From positions 292,400 to 356,399 of the forward strand of contig VZTI01005569.1 in the NCBI GenBank assembly GCA_013397865.1: a DNA stretch of 64,000 nt, given 5' to 3'. Shown here one piece after another: positions 25,501 to 32,425 of this stretch. Each line of letters starts with the position of its first letter. Position 1 is the stretch's first letter. The stretch is from Struthidea cinerea. Taxonomy: Eukaryota > Chordata > Aves > Passeriformes > Corcoracidae. The translations under genes were made by a program, and so were the position numbers. A model generated the notes under the pieces. The model did no database searches and was not told the origin of the DNA. It saw nothing but the letters and a program-made list of their open reading frames with translations.

Positions 25501-27625
25501 AAAGCTATCACACAGCTTTGCAGACTTTTTGGGGGATTCATATTTGTACAGTTATGTTGGGGATTTTTTTCTCTCCAGAAGGGTAATATAATTGATGCTG
25601 GAAAGAGGTTTGGAGGAAGTTCTGCAGTGATTACGTTTTGCATGATGAATTAAAGTGTTTGCAGTTTCACAGCTAAGAGAGAATGTCAGACTAGGCTGGG
25701 CCTGTGGTGGCTTCTGATGTGCCATTTGTAGTGCTCTGCTGCTTGTGTGCTAATGTACAGCTAAAATGTGATTATACATGGTCTGAAATGTGCCCTGTTG
25801 TTTGTAAACTATTTTATCATCCTACTCCACTTACCAAAGACCAAATTTTAGTTATGGTATGCTGCAAGCTAGATCTCTGGTCATTAATTTGAAGACGGTC
25901 CTCTAACACACAGTGCTGAGCTGCTGCTTGCTAAAATACATTGCTGGGTTTTAACTCATGCTTAATAATATTATTATTTTTTGCTTCTGAATGCATTATC
26001 TCCTAATAACTCCTTGAGGGATTATTTTATTTAATACCCAGGTATAGCAGGAAATGGTGACATTCTTTAATTTCCCAAGAGACTTGGCATTCTGTGCCAG
26101 CATCTTAACTTCAGACATAGGTGTAATCTATTACACATTAGCAGTGAAAGAAAAAAGTAAAAGTAAAAAAGCTGCCTGATGTGGTAATTAAAGTGCTGCC
26201 CTTATGCAAGGAATTGTTGCACTAATTCGGAAACAAAACTTTTCACTGCAGTTTACTCTTCCTTCTTCAGCTGCGTTAGTGGTGTCAGATGGTCCTGTGG
26301 GTCTGTATTTTAAAAATGCTGTTCAGTGCATTTAAAAATTATGGACAACATCCTGTATATTGGGTGAATTTCCTCAAGAGTAATGGCACACACATTAGTT
26401 CAGTTTATAAAACGCAAATATTTATGCCTAACAAAAAAATGCAGATAAAGCTGTCAGTGCAGTCATTTGGAGGCTACAGAAAAATATCTCACGTTCTGTA
26501 AAATCTAATGTGCTATAGGATAATAACTTTTACTTAATACTGTGTATTTACTTTAATTAGTATTTTGATATATGAGTATTAGAATTCAAATTTAGCTAAT
26601 GGCTGTGTTGAAAGATATTTCTTTAGTATTATCATTTACCTAGCTCCCAAATTCTTAATTGCACTTTCACTGCATCTGTAAATAATGGCTCTTGAATTGT
26701 TTCGGTATATAACCGTGGGTATGATTTCTCTGCCACCCACGTTTAAGTTCCCTAGAAAGGTACTTGGTAAAACTGTCTTCAGCTTGTCTCTTTGGGAGGA
26801 GCACAGTTACCCCAACTGATGGCTCGTTGGCCAGTGTGCCAGTGGTCCCACATTACAAATCTATCATTTTATTAGCCTTAAACTGTAACAAAATAAAATT
26901 TATACAAAGCAGCATTGTGCCTAAACCCACAGAACTTAATTAATTATCCTAATTCTGTAGTACCTTATAACACCACCTTACTTTGACACTGGAGTTTCCT
27001 CCTGGCTTAAAGGCTGTAGCACTGTAGAGAGGAGCATGCGATTAGAGTCAGAACGGGACTAAGAGGAGTGTGAGGGCAGCTGGAGGAGGCAGCTGCTAAT
27101 AATGATAAGATAGCTCAGGCTTGGAAAAAAGTTGCCACAGGTGAGAAGAAAAATTAAAAAGACTGAAGAGTGACGGAGAAATGAAGAAAGTAAAAGAATG
27201 AAAAGTGGTCTTAGAATGAATTATCCGTAAAGGATTTCACTGTGTTTGAACAAAAGAGTAACTATGCCATGCAGAAAACGAGTGGGTTCTTTAACTAGAT
27301 GATGAAATATTAGAAAATGTGCTCAAATTGACATAGTAATTTAAACTGGCATGCTGTTGGTTATTCTAGAGACAGAGATGATCAGCAGAAAAATGGAAAA
27401 GTTGAAAGAAAAAGAATCCAGCTATTTCAAAAGTAATTTGCAAAGGCATTTTAAATAAACTAATATGGTCAAAGAAATCACGTGGTAGCTGTACTCTGAG
27501 AATCAAATAGTTGAGGATTGATTTGGCATTTAGCATTTCTAATTCTGTTATGCATTGTTTTATGCCATTTCAGATTCCTGTATGAATCATCTCTGAAGAT
27601 TTTGGATGAGTTTTTGAATCCTTGA
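1478..27625 (+). CDS. NCAPG2: NCAPG2, condensin-2 complex subunit G2 (3' part of gene, 19 coding exons)
   Basis: CAP-G2 is the HEAT-repeat subunit of condensin II. It acts in the nucleus with SMC2, SMC4, CAP-H2 and CAP-D3, binding the kleisin CAP-H2 and DNA during early mitotic chromosome condensation. Nineteen exons join in one frame: 1478-1573, 5869-5994, 6877-7056, 8074-8226, 9876-10098, 11367-11494, 11966-12139, 14442-14512, 14783-14936, 15114-15287, 15782-15892, 16002-16145, 16897-16996, 17279-17463, 18202-18345, 20196-20299, 23311-23408, 23633-23735 and 27574-27625. Their sum is 2520 nt, i.e. 839 residues and TGA. All introns are GT-AG and phases match throughout, with no frameshift or premature stop. 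The product aligns nearly without gaps to the human protein as I recall it, e.g. VRQGVEEMLYRLY, DNKLSHPLLE and VNQPEDVWCERCVTL. About 300 N-terminal residues are encoded left of the window. The family assignment is very likely; exact exon ends are inferred from splice consensus. Confidence 0.96.
1876..2003 (+). repeat. 128-bp direct repeat, copy 2
   Basis: Right-hand copy of the segment at 727-854, in the same orientation, inside the intron after window exon 1. The similarity starts and stops sharply at both copies. The exon lying between the copies is present only once. Confidence 0.85.
5134..5175. other. Assembly gap (42 N) inside a T homopolymer
   Basis: Forty-two N are preceded by a run of T and followed by another run of T, so the unresolved sequence is probably a long poly-T tract or simple repeat that stopped the assembly. 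It is within an intron and does not affect coding sequence. Confidence 0.95.
5869..5994 (+). CDS. NCAPG2: NCAPG2 exon (window exon 2)
   Basis: Forty-two codons, phase 0 to 0, between TTGTAACAG and GTAAGT. It begins ARNSEVRANAAFLFVDAFP and ends EIQKQFEELF. Human has ARNSEVRSNAALLFVEAFP and EIQKQFEELY at this point. The pattern of two amphipathic helices is typical of a HEAT-type repeat. Confidence 0.95.
6877..7056 (+). CDS. NCAPG2: NCAPG2 exon (window exon 3)
   Basis: Sixty codons, phase 0 to 0, after TGTTTTAG and before GTAAAT. It starts SLLEDPHPVVRSTGILGV, with KYWEMIPPTILADLLKK in the middle and SADVRCCVFK at the end. The proline and VRSTGILGV segment is a characteristic HEAT-repeat turn and helix, and the exon is among the most conserved parts of the protein. 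Confidence 0.96.
8074..8226 (+). CDS. NCAPG2: NCAPG2 exon (window exon 4)
   Basis: Fifty-one codons, phase 0 to 0, after TTTTTTAG and before GTAGGA. It encodes CLPIILDNKLSHPLLEHL, then HSLHDNSEKVRVAFVDMLLK, ending KATKAAK. The D-N-S-E-K-V-R-V-A-F run is again a HEAT signature. The reading frame happens to stay open past the donor into intron sequence, but similarity to the family stops at the splice site. Confidence 0.96.
8770..8872 (+). mobile_element. CR1 LINE fragment, truncated at both ends
   Basis: The stretch with AGCATCCAAAGGAAGGCTGT, followed by a match to the CR1 segment ending GGCTGAGGTCA, corresponds to part of the CR1 3' region (the block after 'AGAGCATCCAGAGGAAGGC' in avian copies). 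It has no CR1 3' tail and lies in the intron between window exons 4 and 5, in sense with NCAPG2. Confidence 0.75.
9876..10098 (+). CDS. NCAPG2: NCAPG2 exon (window exon 5)
   Basis: Seventy-four codons plus one base (phase 0 to 1). It starts FWNICPMEHLLSRLEADSRP and continues VNQPEDVWCERCVTL, FYQYAYEFTAPTNI, ending ATA-G before GTAAAG. Human reads FWKICPMEHILVRLETDSRP and VNQPEEVWCERCVTL. The exon is GC-richer than its flanks. Its acceptor is unusual: the pyrimidine run is followed by AAAAG directly at the junction. Confidence 0.95.
10782..10823 (+). repeat. Short tandem repeat, three copies of about 14 bp
   Basis: Three near-identical consecutive units containing AGTTATGAAATC lie in the intron between window exons 5 and 6. 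It is a simple local duplication with no evident function. Confidence 0.75.
10927..10996 (+). repeat. Imperfect purine-rich tandem repeat
   Basis: Three imperfect units built on GGAATTGATATAGGAGGGAA follow each other; the middle one is shortened. Intronic, with no recognised family. Confidence 0.7.
11367..11494 (+). CDS. NCAPG2: NCAPG2 exon (window exon 6), acidic linker
   Basis: 128 nt, phase 1 to 0; the first two bases complete an Ala codon. It encodes KLMLTIRRCLNACIQKAM, then a hydrophilic linker with NDDDDDEDGSEKEN, ending before GTAAGA. Human has LNACIQRAVREPPEDEEEEDGREKEN at the same place, so the acidic character is conserved while sequence and length vary. Five consecutive GAT codons make this a trinucleotide-like run. 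Confidence 0.94.
11966..12139 (+). CDS. NCAPG2: NCAPG2 exon (window exon 7)
   Basis: Fifty-eight codons, phase 0 to 0, after ATTTCAG and before GTAAAG. Begins VLDNVLSVNDVASMASLLEI and ends FAAVLPEYFKVFQ. Human matches with LDKTLSVNDVACMAGLLEI and FASVLPEYLKVFK. It resumes helical HEAT structure after the acidic linker. Confidence 0.95.
12601..13113 (+). mobile_element. CR1 LINE 3' end with internal deletion
   Basis: About 0.5 kb matches the 3' end of avian CR1 in sense orientation: a CAGAAAGCCAA block, then GGGATTGTTCAGCCTGGA, AATATTAGGAAGAAATTCTT and the 3' end CAACCCAAACCATTCTGTGA with the terminal ATTCTGTGATTCTG repeat. Compared with the CR1 pattern, about 170 bases seem missing between the block ending near 12640 and the segment CTGACCTGCTGGAG. 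Located in the 2.3-kb intron before window exon 8. Confidence 0.92.
14442..14512 (+). CDS. NCAPG2: NCAPG2 exon (window exon 8)
   Basis: 71 nt, phase 0 to 2, after TTATCCTAG and before GTACTG. It encodes DERCMTPLVILASFMPPA and ends in TTC-AG, which joins the next exon to give Phe-Ser. Human has DDRCKIPLFMLMSFMPAS. It is the smallest internal coding exon in the window. Confidence 0.92.
14783..14936 (+). CDS. NCAPG2: NCAPG2 exon (window exon 9)
   Basis: 154 nt, phase 2 to 0. Starts SCGVISRLRNIDSGADKSKY and contains CLCRWGQVGHVMELACDWL, ending LTPTK before GTGTGC. Human has SCGVISTLRSREEGAVDKSY and CLCSWGQVGHILELVDNWL. The donor GTGTGC is weaker than the other donors of the gene. Confidence 0.94.
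15114..15287 (+). CDS. NCAPG2: NCAPG2 exon (window exon 10)
   Basis: Fifty-eight codons, phase 0 to 0, after TTATTTAG and before GTAGTT. It encodes NTKTSERRVRIHVTRESKPD, then IDYIEYLLTHPVNRGCLLS and a lysine-rich KKKLKKLLKIL helix. Human has VYIEYLLTHPKNRECLLSAP followed by RKKLNHLLKAL. Confidence 0.95.
15782..15892 (+). CDS. NCAPG2: NCAPG2 exon (window exon 11)
   Basis: Thirty-seven codons, phase 0 to 0, after GATATTTCAG and before GTATGG. Begins RVLGSILKGTDAGGWNQATS and ends LFCRLSIHLQHK; human ends HCRLSIHLQHK. The N-terminal half is a variable loop in the family and diverges here as expected. Confidence 0.93.
16002..16145 (+). CDS. NCAPG2: NCAPG2 exon (window exon 12)
   Basis: Forty-eight codons, phase 0 to 0, after TTTTTCAG and before GTTAGA. 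It starts FSEEGEDYLPFLNETGAWIE and ends NVSELIIQ; human has FCSEGKVYLSMLEDTGFWLE and IYQQIIQ. Only about 109 bases of intron separate it from the preceding exon. Confidence 0.93.
16897..16996 (+). CDS. NCAPG2: NCAPG2 exon (window exon 13)
   Basis: 100 nt, phase 0 to 1, after CTTCTAG and before GTACCA. It encodes AYLTVCKDVIMVGLGNLTFQ and ends ALLIMQT plus one base. Human has TYLTVCKDVVMVGLGDHQFQ and LGIMQT. Confidence 0.94.
17279..17463 (+). CDS. NCAPG2: NCAPG2 exon (window exon 14)
   Basis: 185 nt, phase 1 to 0, after TTTCTCTAG and before GTATCA. The split codon gives Glu, then RGGFCAPVLLCALKEIIEAS, with NVFQKILECVACRLKKQQEE near the end. Human has LLLDILKEITGSS and KVFQKMLECIARSFRKQPEE. Confidence 0.94.
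18202..18345 (+). CDS. NCAPG2: NCAPG2 exon (window exon 15)
   Basis: Forty-eight codons, phase 0 to 0, after GGTTTTAG and before GTAAAG. Begins LIHSIQMPLGEFIHALQCWH and contains AVHQGVLSTLLAAIVAEI. Human has LLYSVQRPLHEFITAVQSRH and PVHRGVLSTLIAGPVVEI. Confidence 0.94.
18668..18990 (+). mobile_element. LTR fragment of a common avian endogenous retrovirus family
   Basis: The 5' part of a long terminal repeat starts TGTACTGGGTCTGGCTGGGA. It continues with GTTTTGGCTGCTGCTGAGCA and the AGCTGAGAGGGGACACAG block, then degenerates. The same family is seen in reverse orientation at 29162-29650, where the complement begins TGTGGTTCTGGCTGAG. No gag, pol or env coding sequence accompanies it. It is in sense with NCAPG2, in the intron between window exons 15 and 16. 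The right boundary is unclear. Confidence 0.75.
20196..20299 (+). CDS. NCAPG2: NCAPG2 exon (window exon 16)
   Basis: 104 nt, phase 0 to 2, after TTTTTTAG and before GTAAAT. It encodes ASSEKDLNIPTTISDLPPLS and then SLMAVIMKSVNVV with AG left over. Human has PPEHLSDLPPFSRCLIGI and IIKSSNVVR. Confidence 0.93.
20300..23310 (+). other. NCAPG2 intron, 3.0 kb
   Basis: AT-rich intron with many short open frames but none with a recognisable product. I see no CR1, LTR or RNA gene and no splice-bounded segment similar to the family. Confidence 0.65.
23311..23408 (+). CDS. NCAPG2: NCAPG2 exon (window exon 17)
   Basis: 98 nt, phase 2 to 1, after TTTTCCTTAG. The split codon is AG-G (Arg), then SILNELMECILSEEIEGIFS and LTATVCIVIIIK. 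Human has RSFLDELKACVASNDIEGIV and CLTAAVHIILVINAG. The donor is GTCAGT, a weaker variant, following AAAG. Confidence 0.92.
23633..23735 (+). CDS. NCAPG2: NCAPG2 exon (window exon 18)
   Basis: 103 nt, phase 1 to 2, after TTTCAAATAG and before GTGAGT. It encodes GKHKTSILKDIAPAIQRKL and ends TGESSSTE plus AG. Human has GKHKSSKVREVAATVHRKL. Note that the exon itself starts with GTAAGC, which resembles a donor; the acceptor use is fixed by frame and homology. Confidence 0.91.
24254..24311 (+). repeat. Tandem duplication of about 29 bp
   Basis: Two adjacent units begin TTTTTTGAAAGTGATTG and end GCAATCA; the second has two extra bases. A recent local duplication in the last intron. Confidence 0.8.
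24870..24917 (+). mobile_element. Short CR1 LINE remnant
   Basis: CTTCCACTACCTGAAAGAGG followed by CCTACAGGAAAGTGGGAGAG matches the CR1 block that reads CTTCCAGTACCTGAAGGGGG in typical avian copies. The flanks are not recognisable as CR1, so this is a small remnant or a diverged copy. Confidence 0.5.
27574..27625 (+). CDS. NCAPG2: NCAPG2 terminal coding exon (window exon 19)
   Basis: After GCCATTTCAG the first base completes AG-A (Arg), followed by FLYESSLKILDEFLNP and TGA at 27623-27625. Human ends FLYESSSRTLGELLNS, so the C-terminus is complete and of equal length. Only 16 residues are encoded here, 3.8 kb after the previous exon. Confidence 0.94.
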
Positions 27626-27860
27626 CCACACAGAAGCTTTTGTTGTGAAAATTGAAGGAAGATATCTTGCTTTTTAAAAAAACTTATCAACTTGTCTTTT
27701 AAACTTGGGAATTGTTTAAGATTGCTTTCTATTACTCTGTACATTTAAAGCAAGAAAAATGTATAAAAATGTGTATAGAAATTATGTAGCAGTGAAGATC
27801 TTTCAACAGGTGCAAAGGGGTTATTCTGTATAAAAATGTCTTCTTGGGGGGGAGTGTAGT
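27626..27860 (+). other. NCAPG2: Probable NCAPG2 3' UTR
   Basis: Sequence following the stop codon is AT-rich and has no AATAAA in the next 300 bases. Variant signals TATAAA occur at 27762-27767 and 27829-27834; the second is followed by a G/T-rich stretch suited to 3'-end processing. The 3' end is a guess; a longer transcript cannot be excluded. Confidence 0.4.
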
Positions 27861-28004
27861 ATTTTTGTATCTTTGTTTTGTAAAACAAATAATTGTATCA
27901 TAGATAATCTGAGACTGAGGTCTCACATAACCTCAGTCTTTGGGAGGACTAGAGCATATTCTCAGGGGTTATGGAAATGAATTTTGTTTTGAGACATGTG
28001 AGGA

Positions 28005-28089
28005 CCAAAATGGTGATTGGGAATAGCCATCATGGCTTTACCAGGGGCAAACTGCCTAACCAGCCTGATTTCCCTCCCTTTTGTAGAAG
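28005..28089 (+). mobile_element. CR1 LINE fragment (coding-region part)
   Basis: GGTGATTGGGAATAGCCATC followed by ATGGCTTTACCAGGGGCAAA resembles the CR1 open-reading-frame-2 segment 'GGGACAGCCAGCATGGCTTC'. It is short and diverged, with no intact coding frame. Lies just past the NCAPG2 3' end. Confidence 0.65.
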
Positions 28090-28661
28090 AAGAGAGAGCA
28101 GAGAGTGTCCTGTTTCCTGTCCTTGGCAAAGACTTTTACACAGTCTTACACAGTATCCTTACAGCCAGACTGGAGAGGGATGGGATGGATGGGTAGATTT
28201 GGAAGGTGAGAGGGAAACTGGCTGGACCATCAGACTGGAAGAATCATCTGCTATGGGGTGATGTTGGCAGCAGTGGCTGTGGCACTGCTGAGGGCAGGCC
28301 CTGCTGCCAGGGCTGGTTGGTGACAGGGTGTCTTGGGGTGACTTTATGATGTGTGTCCAAACTAGAACACAGGGTGAGCAGCAGCCTCGGACTGATGGCA
28401 GATAACACCACCTGGGAGCCACGGCTGACACTGAGGGGCATCTCCTGATGTTCAGCAAAGAGCTGCTCCCGATGGACAAATCCTCCACCCACACAGGCAC
28501 CTGCACGAGGGTGGCTTCTTGCTGCCTGCAGGAGGATAAGGGAAAGACTTTCCCCAGAGATGCACATGGAGGAGAATATGAGGCTACAGAAACAACTTGA
28601 GCAAGAGAATTTCTTGTTGGACATGAAAAACAATCATTATGAGAGTGAATTGGAAGTGGAA

Positions 28662-28726
28662 ATGGAATTGGAACAGGTTGCTCAGAAAGGCTGTGGAATA
28701 CCCATCCTTGGAGATGAGCAGAACTT
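28662..28726 (+). mobile_element. CR1 LINE fragment (near 3' region)
   Basis: TGGAACAGGTTGCTCAGAAA then GGCTGTGGAATACCCATCCT match the CR1 block 'GAACAGGTTGCCCAGAGAGG'. Together with 28005-28089 it may be the remains of one CR1 copy in sense orientation, disrupted by about 570 bases of unrecognised sequence. Confidence 0.65.
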
Positions 28727-28871
28727 GGCTGACAAGGAGGGCTCTGACCATCCATCATGTCACAGCTTTGGAGTTAGCCCTGCTGAGGACTGGACCAGAT
28801 TCTCCCCTGACCTTCCTCATAATCTGAAAATTCAGGTGATTCAGTACCCAGTACACTGGGGAGAAATGCCT

Positions 28872-29000
28872 TAAACATATTTATATATAATATAATATAT
28901 AAATATATTTATATATTTTTATAAATTTATTTTTATATTACTCAAGTCTTGAGTAATATATAAATTGGTTTATATTTAGCTATTTTAAAAATTTATAGCT
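28872..29000. repeat. AT-rich low-complexity tract with a 25-bp palindrome
   Basis: An almost pure A/T stretch of TATA-type repeats. It contains a perfect palindrome with 12-bp arms and a single central base at 28935-28959 (ATATTACTCAAG, T, CTTGAGTAATAT). It lies 200 bp left of the solo LTR. Likely a simple-sequence region prone to hairpins. Confidence 0.8.
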
Positions 29001-29161
29001 ATTTTGATAAGTTAATACTAATGATGCAGATAATGCAGGCAGCTAAGCCACTTATTTAATTTTCTTCATGTGACCAGATGCTCTCCTAAGAGTCAGAATG
29101 CTGATTGCACAATGTTATTTTGCCTTAATGGAGATACCTTTAACTTACCTGTCTGAGCTCA

Positions 29162-29650
29162 GAGTGTGGTTTAAGCCCAGCCAGCAGCCAGGCTGCTCCC
29201 TCACTGCCTCCACCCCTCTGACCTGGGGGCAGGACTGGAAGAGTGAAAGTCAAAAAGAATCAGTTTAATAATTAAGAAAAAATAATAGTGCTTTTTGAAA
29301 TTATAAGGAAAAGAGGAAAAAAGAGGGAAATAAAACCACCCAGCCAGTCCCTGAGCAGTGCCCTCCCCACAACCTCCCTCCCAGTTTATTGCTGAGCATG
29401 GTACCATCTGGTGTGAGATATCCCTTTGGTCACTTGGGGTGTCCTGTCCCAACTCCGTCCCCTCCACACTCCTGATGCACTCCCAGCTTCCTTCGGGGTG
29501 GGGTGAGAAGCAGAGAGGCCTTGATGCTGTGTAAGCCCTGCTCAGCAATGGCTAAAACATCGCTGTGTTATCAGCACTGTCTCCAGCACAAATCCAAAAT
29601 ACAGCCCCATACCAGCTGCTGTGAAGGAATTTATCTCAGCCAGAACCACA
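29162..29650 (-). mobile_element. Solo LTR of a common avian endogenous retrovirus
   Basis: On the - strand the element begins TGTGGTTCTGGCTGAG at 29650. It continues with the GTTTTAGCCATTGCTGAGCA block, a TATTAAACTG segment that lies near the 3' processing site of this family, and a final GGGCTTAAACCACA close to 29165. The flanking 5 bases are GCTCA at 29157-29161 and GCTCC at 29651-29655, a target-site duplication with one mismatch. No retroviral coding sequence is adjacent, so recombination has left a solo LTR. Confidence 0.85.
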
Positions 29651-32280
29651 GCTCCTGATGCTTTAGTTTTTTTTCTGGTTTAGGAGATTTAATAGGAATC
29701 TCCAGAAAACAATTCAGCCACAGACCAAAGTCGCATCATCCAGCTTAGATCTGGACCTGGACATGTAGCACTTGGTTATCTACAGTTAAGTGAAGTGATT
29801 CTCAGGGTGGGCCTGTGCAAATGGCTATCGAGTCTCCAGTGTCACTGAGTGGCACTGGCACTGAAGTTAACCAATTTGGCCAAATTAAGACAGACTCTTC
29901 ATTCTTGATTAAGATTTGTGCAAAGCTGTACCTCCCATCTGTCTAAAGAAGCATCTACTCTGCTGGTTTTCTTTCCGTGGTAAGAGACTGTAAGGTTTTT
30001 TTCAAGTATCTGCTCTGTCAGTGCAAACATCAGACCCATACTTGACATTGGTACATAAAACTTCCCAACTGGATAAAAGCTGCTTTAGCTGGAATGGTGA
30101 CATTTAAAAGCAATGCAGTTCTTAATAAACAACTGGCAAGCTTTGCAACAGGATAGTCAGTGTGTGCATGGATTCATGAGTTCCAGATTTACCTCATCCA
30201 CAACAGTGGCCTCACCAAAAGAACTAATGCTGCCCCAGCAGGTAGCTGTAGATCTGCCAACTGTTTATCTATCTTTATAAAAACTGTGTTCTTTGGCCTT
30301 CATTCTTCTACATCTGTTAACAGGCAGGTGTTCCAGTAATGACCTTTTAAATCTTCTGATTATACAAATTACTCAATGAATATGTAAATAAGTTTCTTTT
30401 TTCTGCTTCTGAGTCTCTCAGTATTTGCTCATATTATTGGATTAAAAAAAGATCCAAATTTACTGCCTTGTTTTTTCCTCAGTGTATAATTTTGCTTTTT
30501 TCAGTTTTCATGGAATTCATGTACAGATGCAATATCCCTGCACCTGAAAGAAATAAAGGTTCTTCCATCAACATCAGAACTATGTGGATTTCCTTTGAAG
30601 AACTCAGAGCTGATACTGGTAGGAAGGGTAAAAACTTTAAAGATAAACCTTTGTCCTCCTGGTGGCTGGTACTCAAGTGGTTCTCAAGAGTGTTGAAATA
30701 ATTTGCTGTTAGTCCTGCAGCTGGTGAACATATTTCAGCTCAATTTCTAGTCCAGCTTTACTAAACTTCTCTGCCATGAAAAAACATTGGCTTTCTGCAA
30801 CAGAACTAATGGTGTCGTTGGGATTCCTTGAGCCAGGGTTTGTCAGGGCTTTCTCCTTAGGCCTTTGTGGCAAATTTCACAGTATCAGAGGAGTTCTATG
30901 GTTCACTTACTGTTCTCATTGCAAACTTTAATCTTGCAAAATTTTAAATCTACATTTTCCTTCTGTTTGGAAGATGAAAATAAATAGGACGTTTCTTAAG
31001 CTGTTATCTTTTGTTAACCTGTGAAACAGATTTGTTTCATCTTATTCATCAAAAGTGCTGTTGGGAAAGAGGTGGTGTTCTGTGGGTATGTTTGAAAACT
31101 TCCCATAATCTTAAAACAGACCCTTTGAGAACTGTTCAGCTTTTTGAAGAAGTTGGAGCTGACTTTGATTAATAAAAGTGCTTGGAAAGTTGCAAGGAAA
31201 CACCAGTCTGCGATACTCCTTTGGGCAACTGGCACAGGCAGATGCTGGTGATGAAGAGCTGCCTGCAGAATAAATGTTCTGGTCACAGTTGTACCTGTGA
31301 GTGGCATGTCTGGAGCTCTTCCCTTTGTGCATATGCATTCAGGATCAGTGAGACTGAAGAAAGCAATAATTCTAAACTATTTTCAGTTATCAATGTTGTT
31401 CGTAAGGACTTGGGCCCTTTTTGTGATGACAGTGTTCATTTGCTGTGTTGTCTGGATGGGAAACAAAGCCCAGCATCTGCCATCTATCACAGCTTCAACT
31501 AGTGAGCTAAGGAAAAACCAGGAGAAACTCTCAAGCTTATTCCTTAGCAAATAAATGTCTTCAGGTATGGATGCAAGCACACAAACCTTCAGATTAGCCA
31601 AGGAAGTTAAAAAAAATCACCTTGCACCTGCTGTTTATTCCATGAGAGCTGCAACTCACTTTACATTTAAATTCCCATGTGCTGCTGCTCTCAAGTGCTT
31701 TGAGGTCTTCTGACTTTCAGAAGGAAATCAGAGAGACTAATTTTGACAAAATTTTTCACCTGACTTGCAAGATTCTTAGTGAAGGACACGTCTGATAATA
31801 ACTGATGTGAAACCATGACACACAGCAGTGAACTTCCCGTATTCTTTGCTGATCTGCTCCAGTGTCTTGCAAACCAAGACCATTGCACAGTGTCCAGCTG
31901 TGCCTGTGGCAGAAGCCCCCATAGTGGCAGCTGCCCATTTCTGAGAGAAGAGCATGGCTTAGTACTGGCACCTTGACAAGCAGTTGGCCAAGGGCAGCTT
32001 TCAGGAACAGCTACAGAACTTTCCATGGGTGGCCAGCAGTTCTTCATGTTTGGATAGGTACAGGTCTTGCCTAATCTGCTTTGGATAAGAATTCTTGGTC
32101 CTGGGCTCTGTGTAGCTGCTTGTCTGAGCATGACCTGAGGCACAGCCCCAGGCTTCCAACAGTGGTGTAGCTTTAGCTTTCATTTACTCAGCAATCATTG
32201 GGAGTTTTTCACTGCGTTTGGGTGTTCAGCAGAGATGTGTTCTTGGTCTTCTCTAATCAGAGTCTTTTGTCTCTCTCCAG

Positions 32281-32425
32281 TTCCTCATCATGGTTCCACC
32301 AAAGTTGCAGAAATTATACACTGTAGCACTGAGGAAACTTCATTCTCTGTTGTGTCTGTCAGCATTTTTTGAAAACAGTGTAACAGGAGGAGTTCTGTTG
32401 CTATTACTTACTGCTCATGACTCTA
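32281..32425 (+). other. Isolated splice-bounded open segment (candidate exon)
   Basis: An open segment of 145 bases sits between a good acceptor (TCTCTCTCCAG, ending 32280) and a good donor (GTAAGT from 32426). One frame reads FLIMVPPKLQKLYTVALRKL and stays open to the donor. I recognise no family, and no neighbouring exons were found, so it may be a non-coding RNA exon or chance. Confidence 0.2.

Larger units (their letters stand above)
23736..27573 (+). other. Last NCAPG2 intron, 3.8 kb, AT-rich and possibly constrained
   Basis: The longest gap between the last exons. From about 25.0 to 27.4 kb it is rich in TAAT/ATTA-type motifs and blocks that look non-random for a neutral intron. It also carries a short tandem duplication (24254-24311) and a CR1 scrap (24870-24917). 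No exon was found. Possible regulatory content is inference only. Confidence 0.5.

Noticed and set aside
28159..28758. 199-codon - strand open frame rich in Pro, Ser and Cys
   Set aside because: It overlaps a recognisable CR1 fragment, has no domain and looks like open frame by GC-rich composition.
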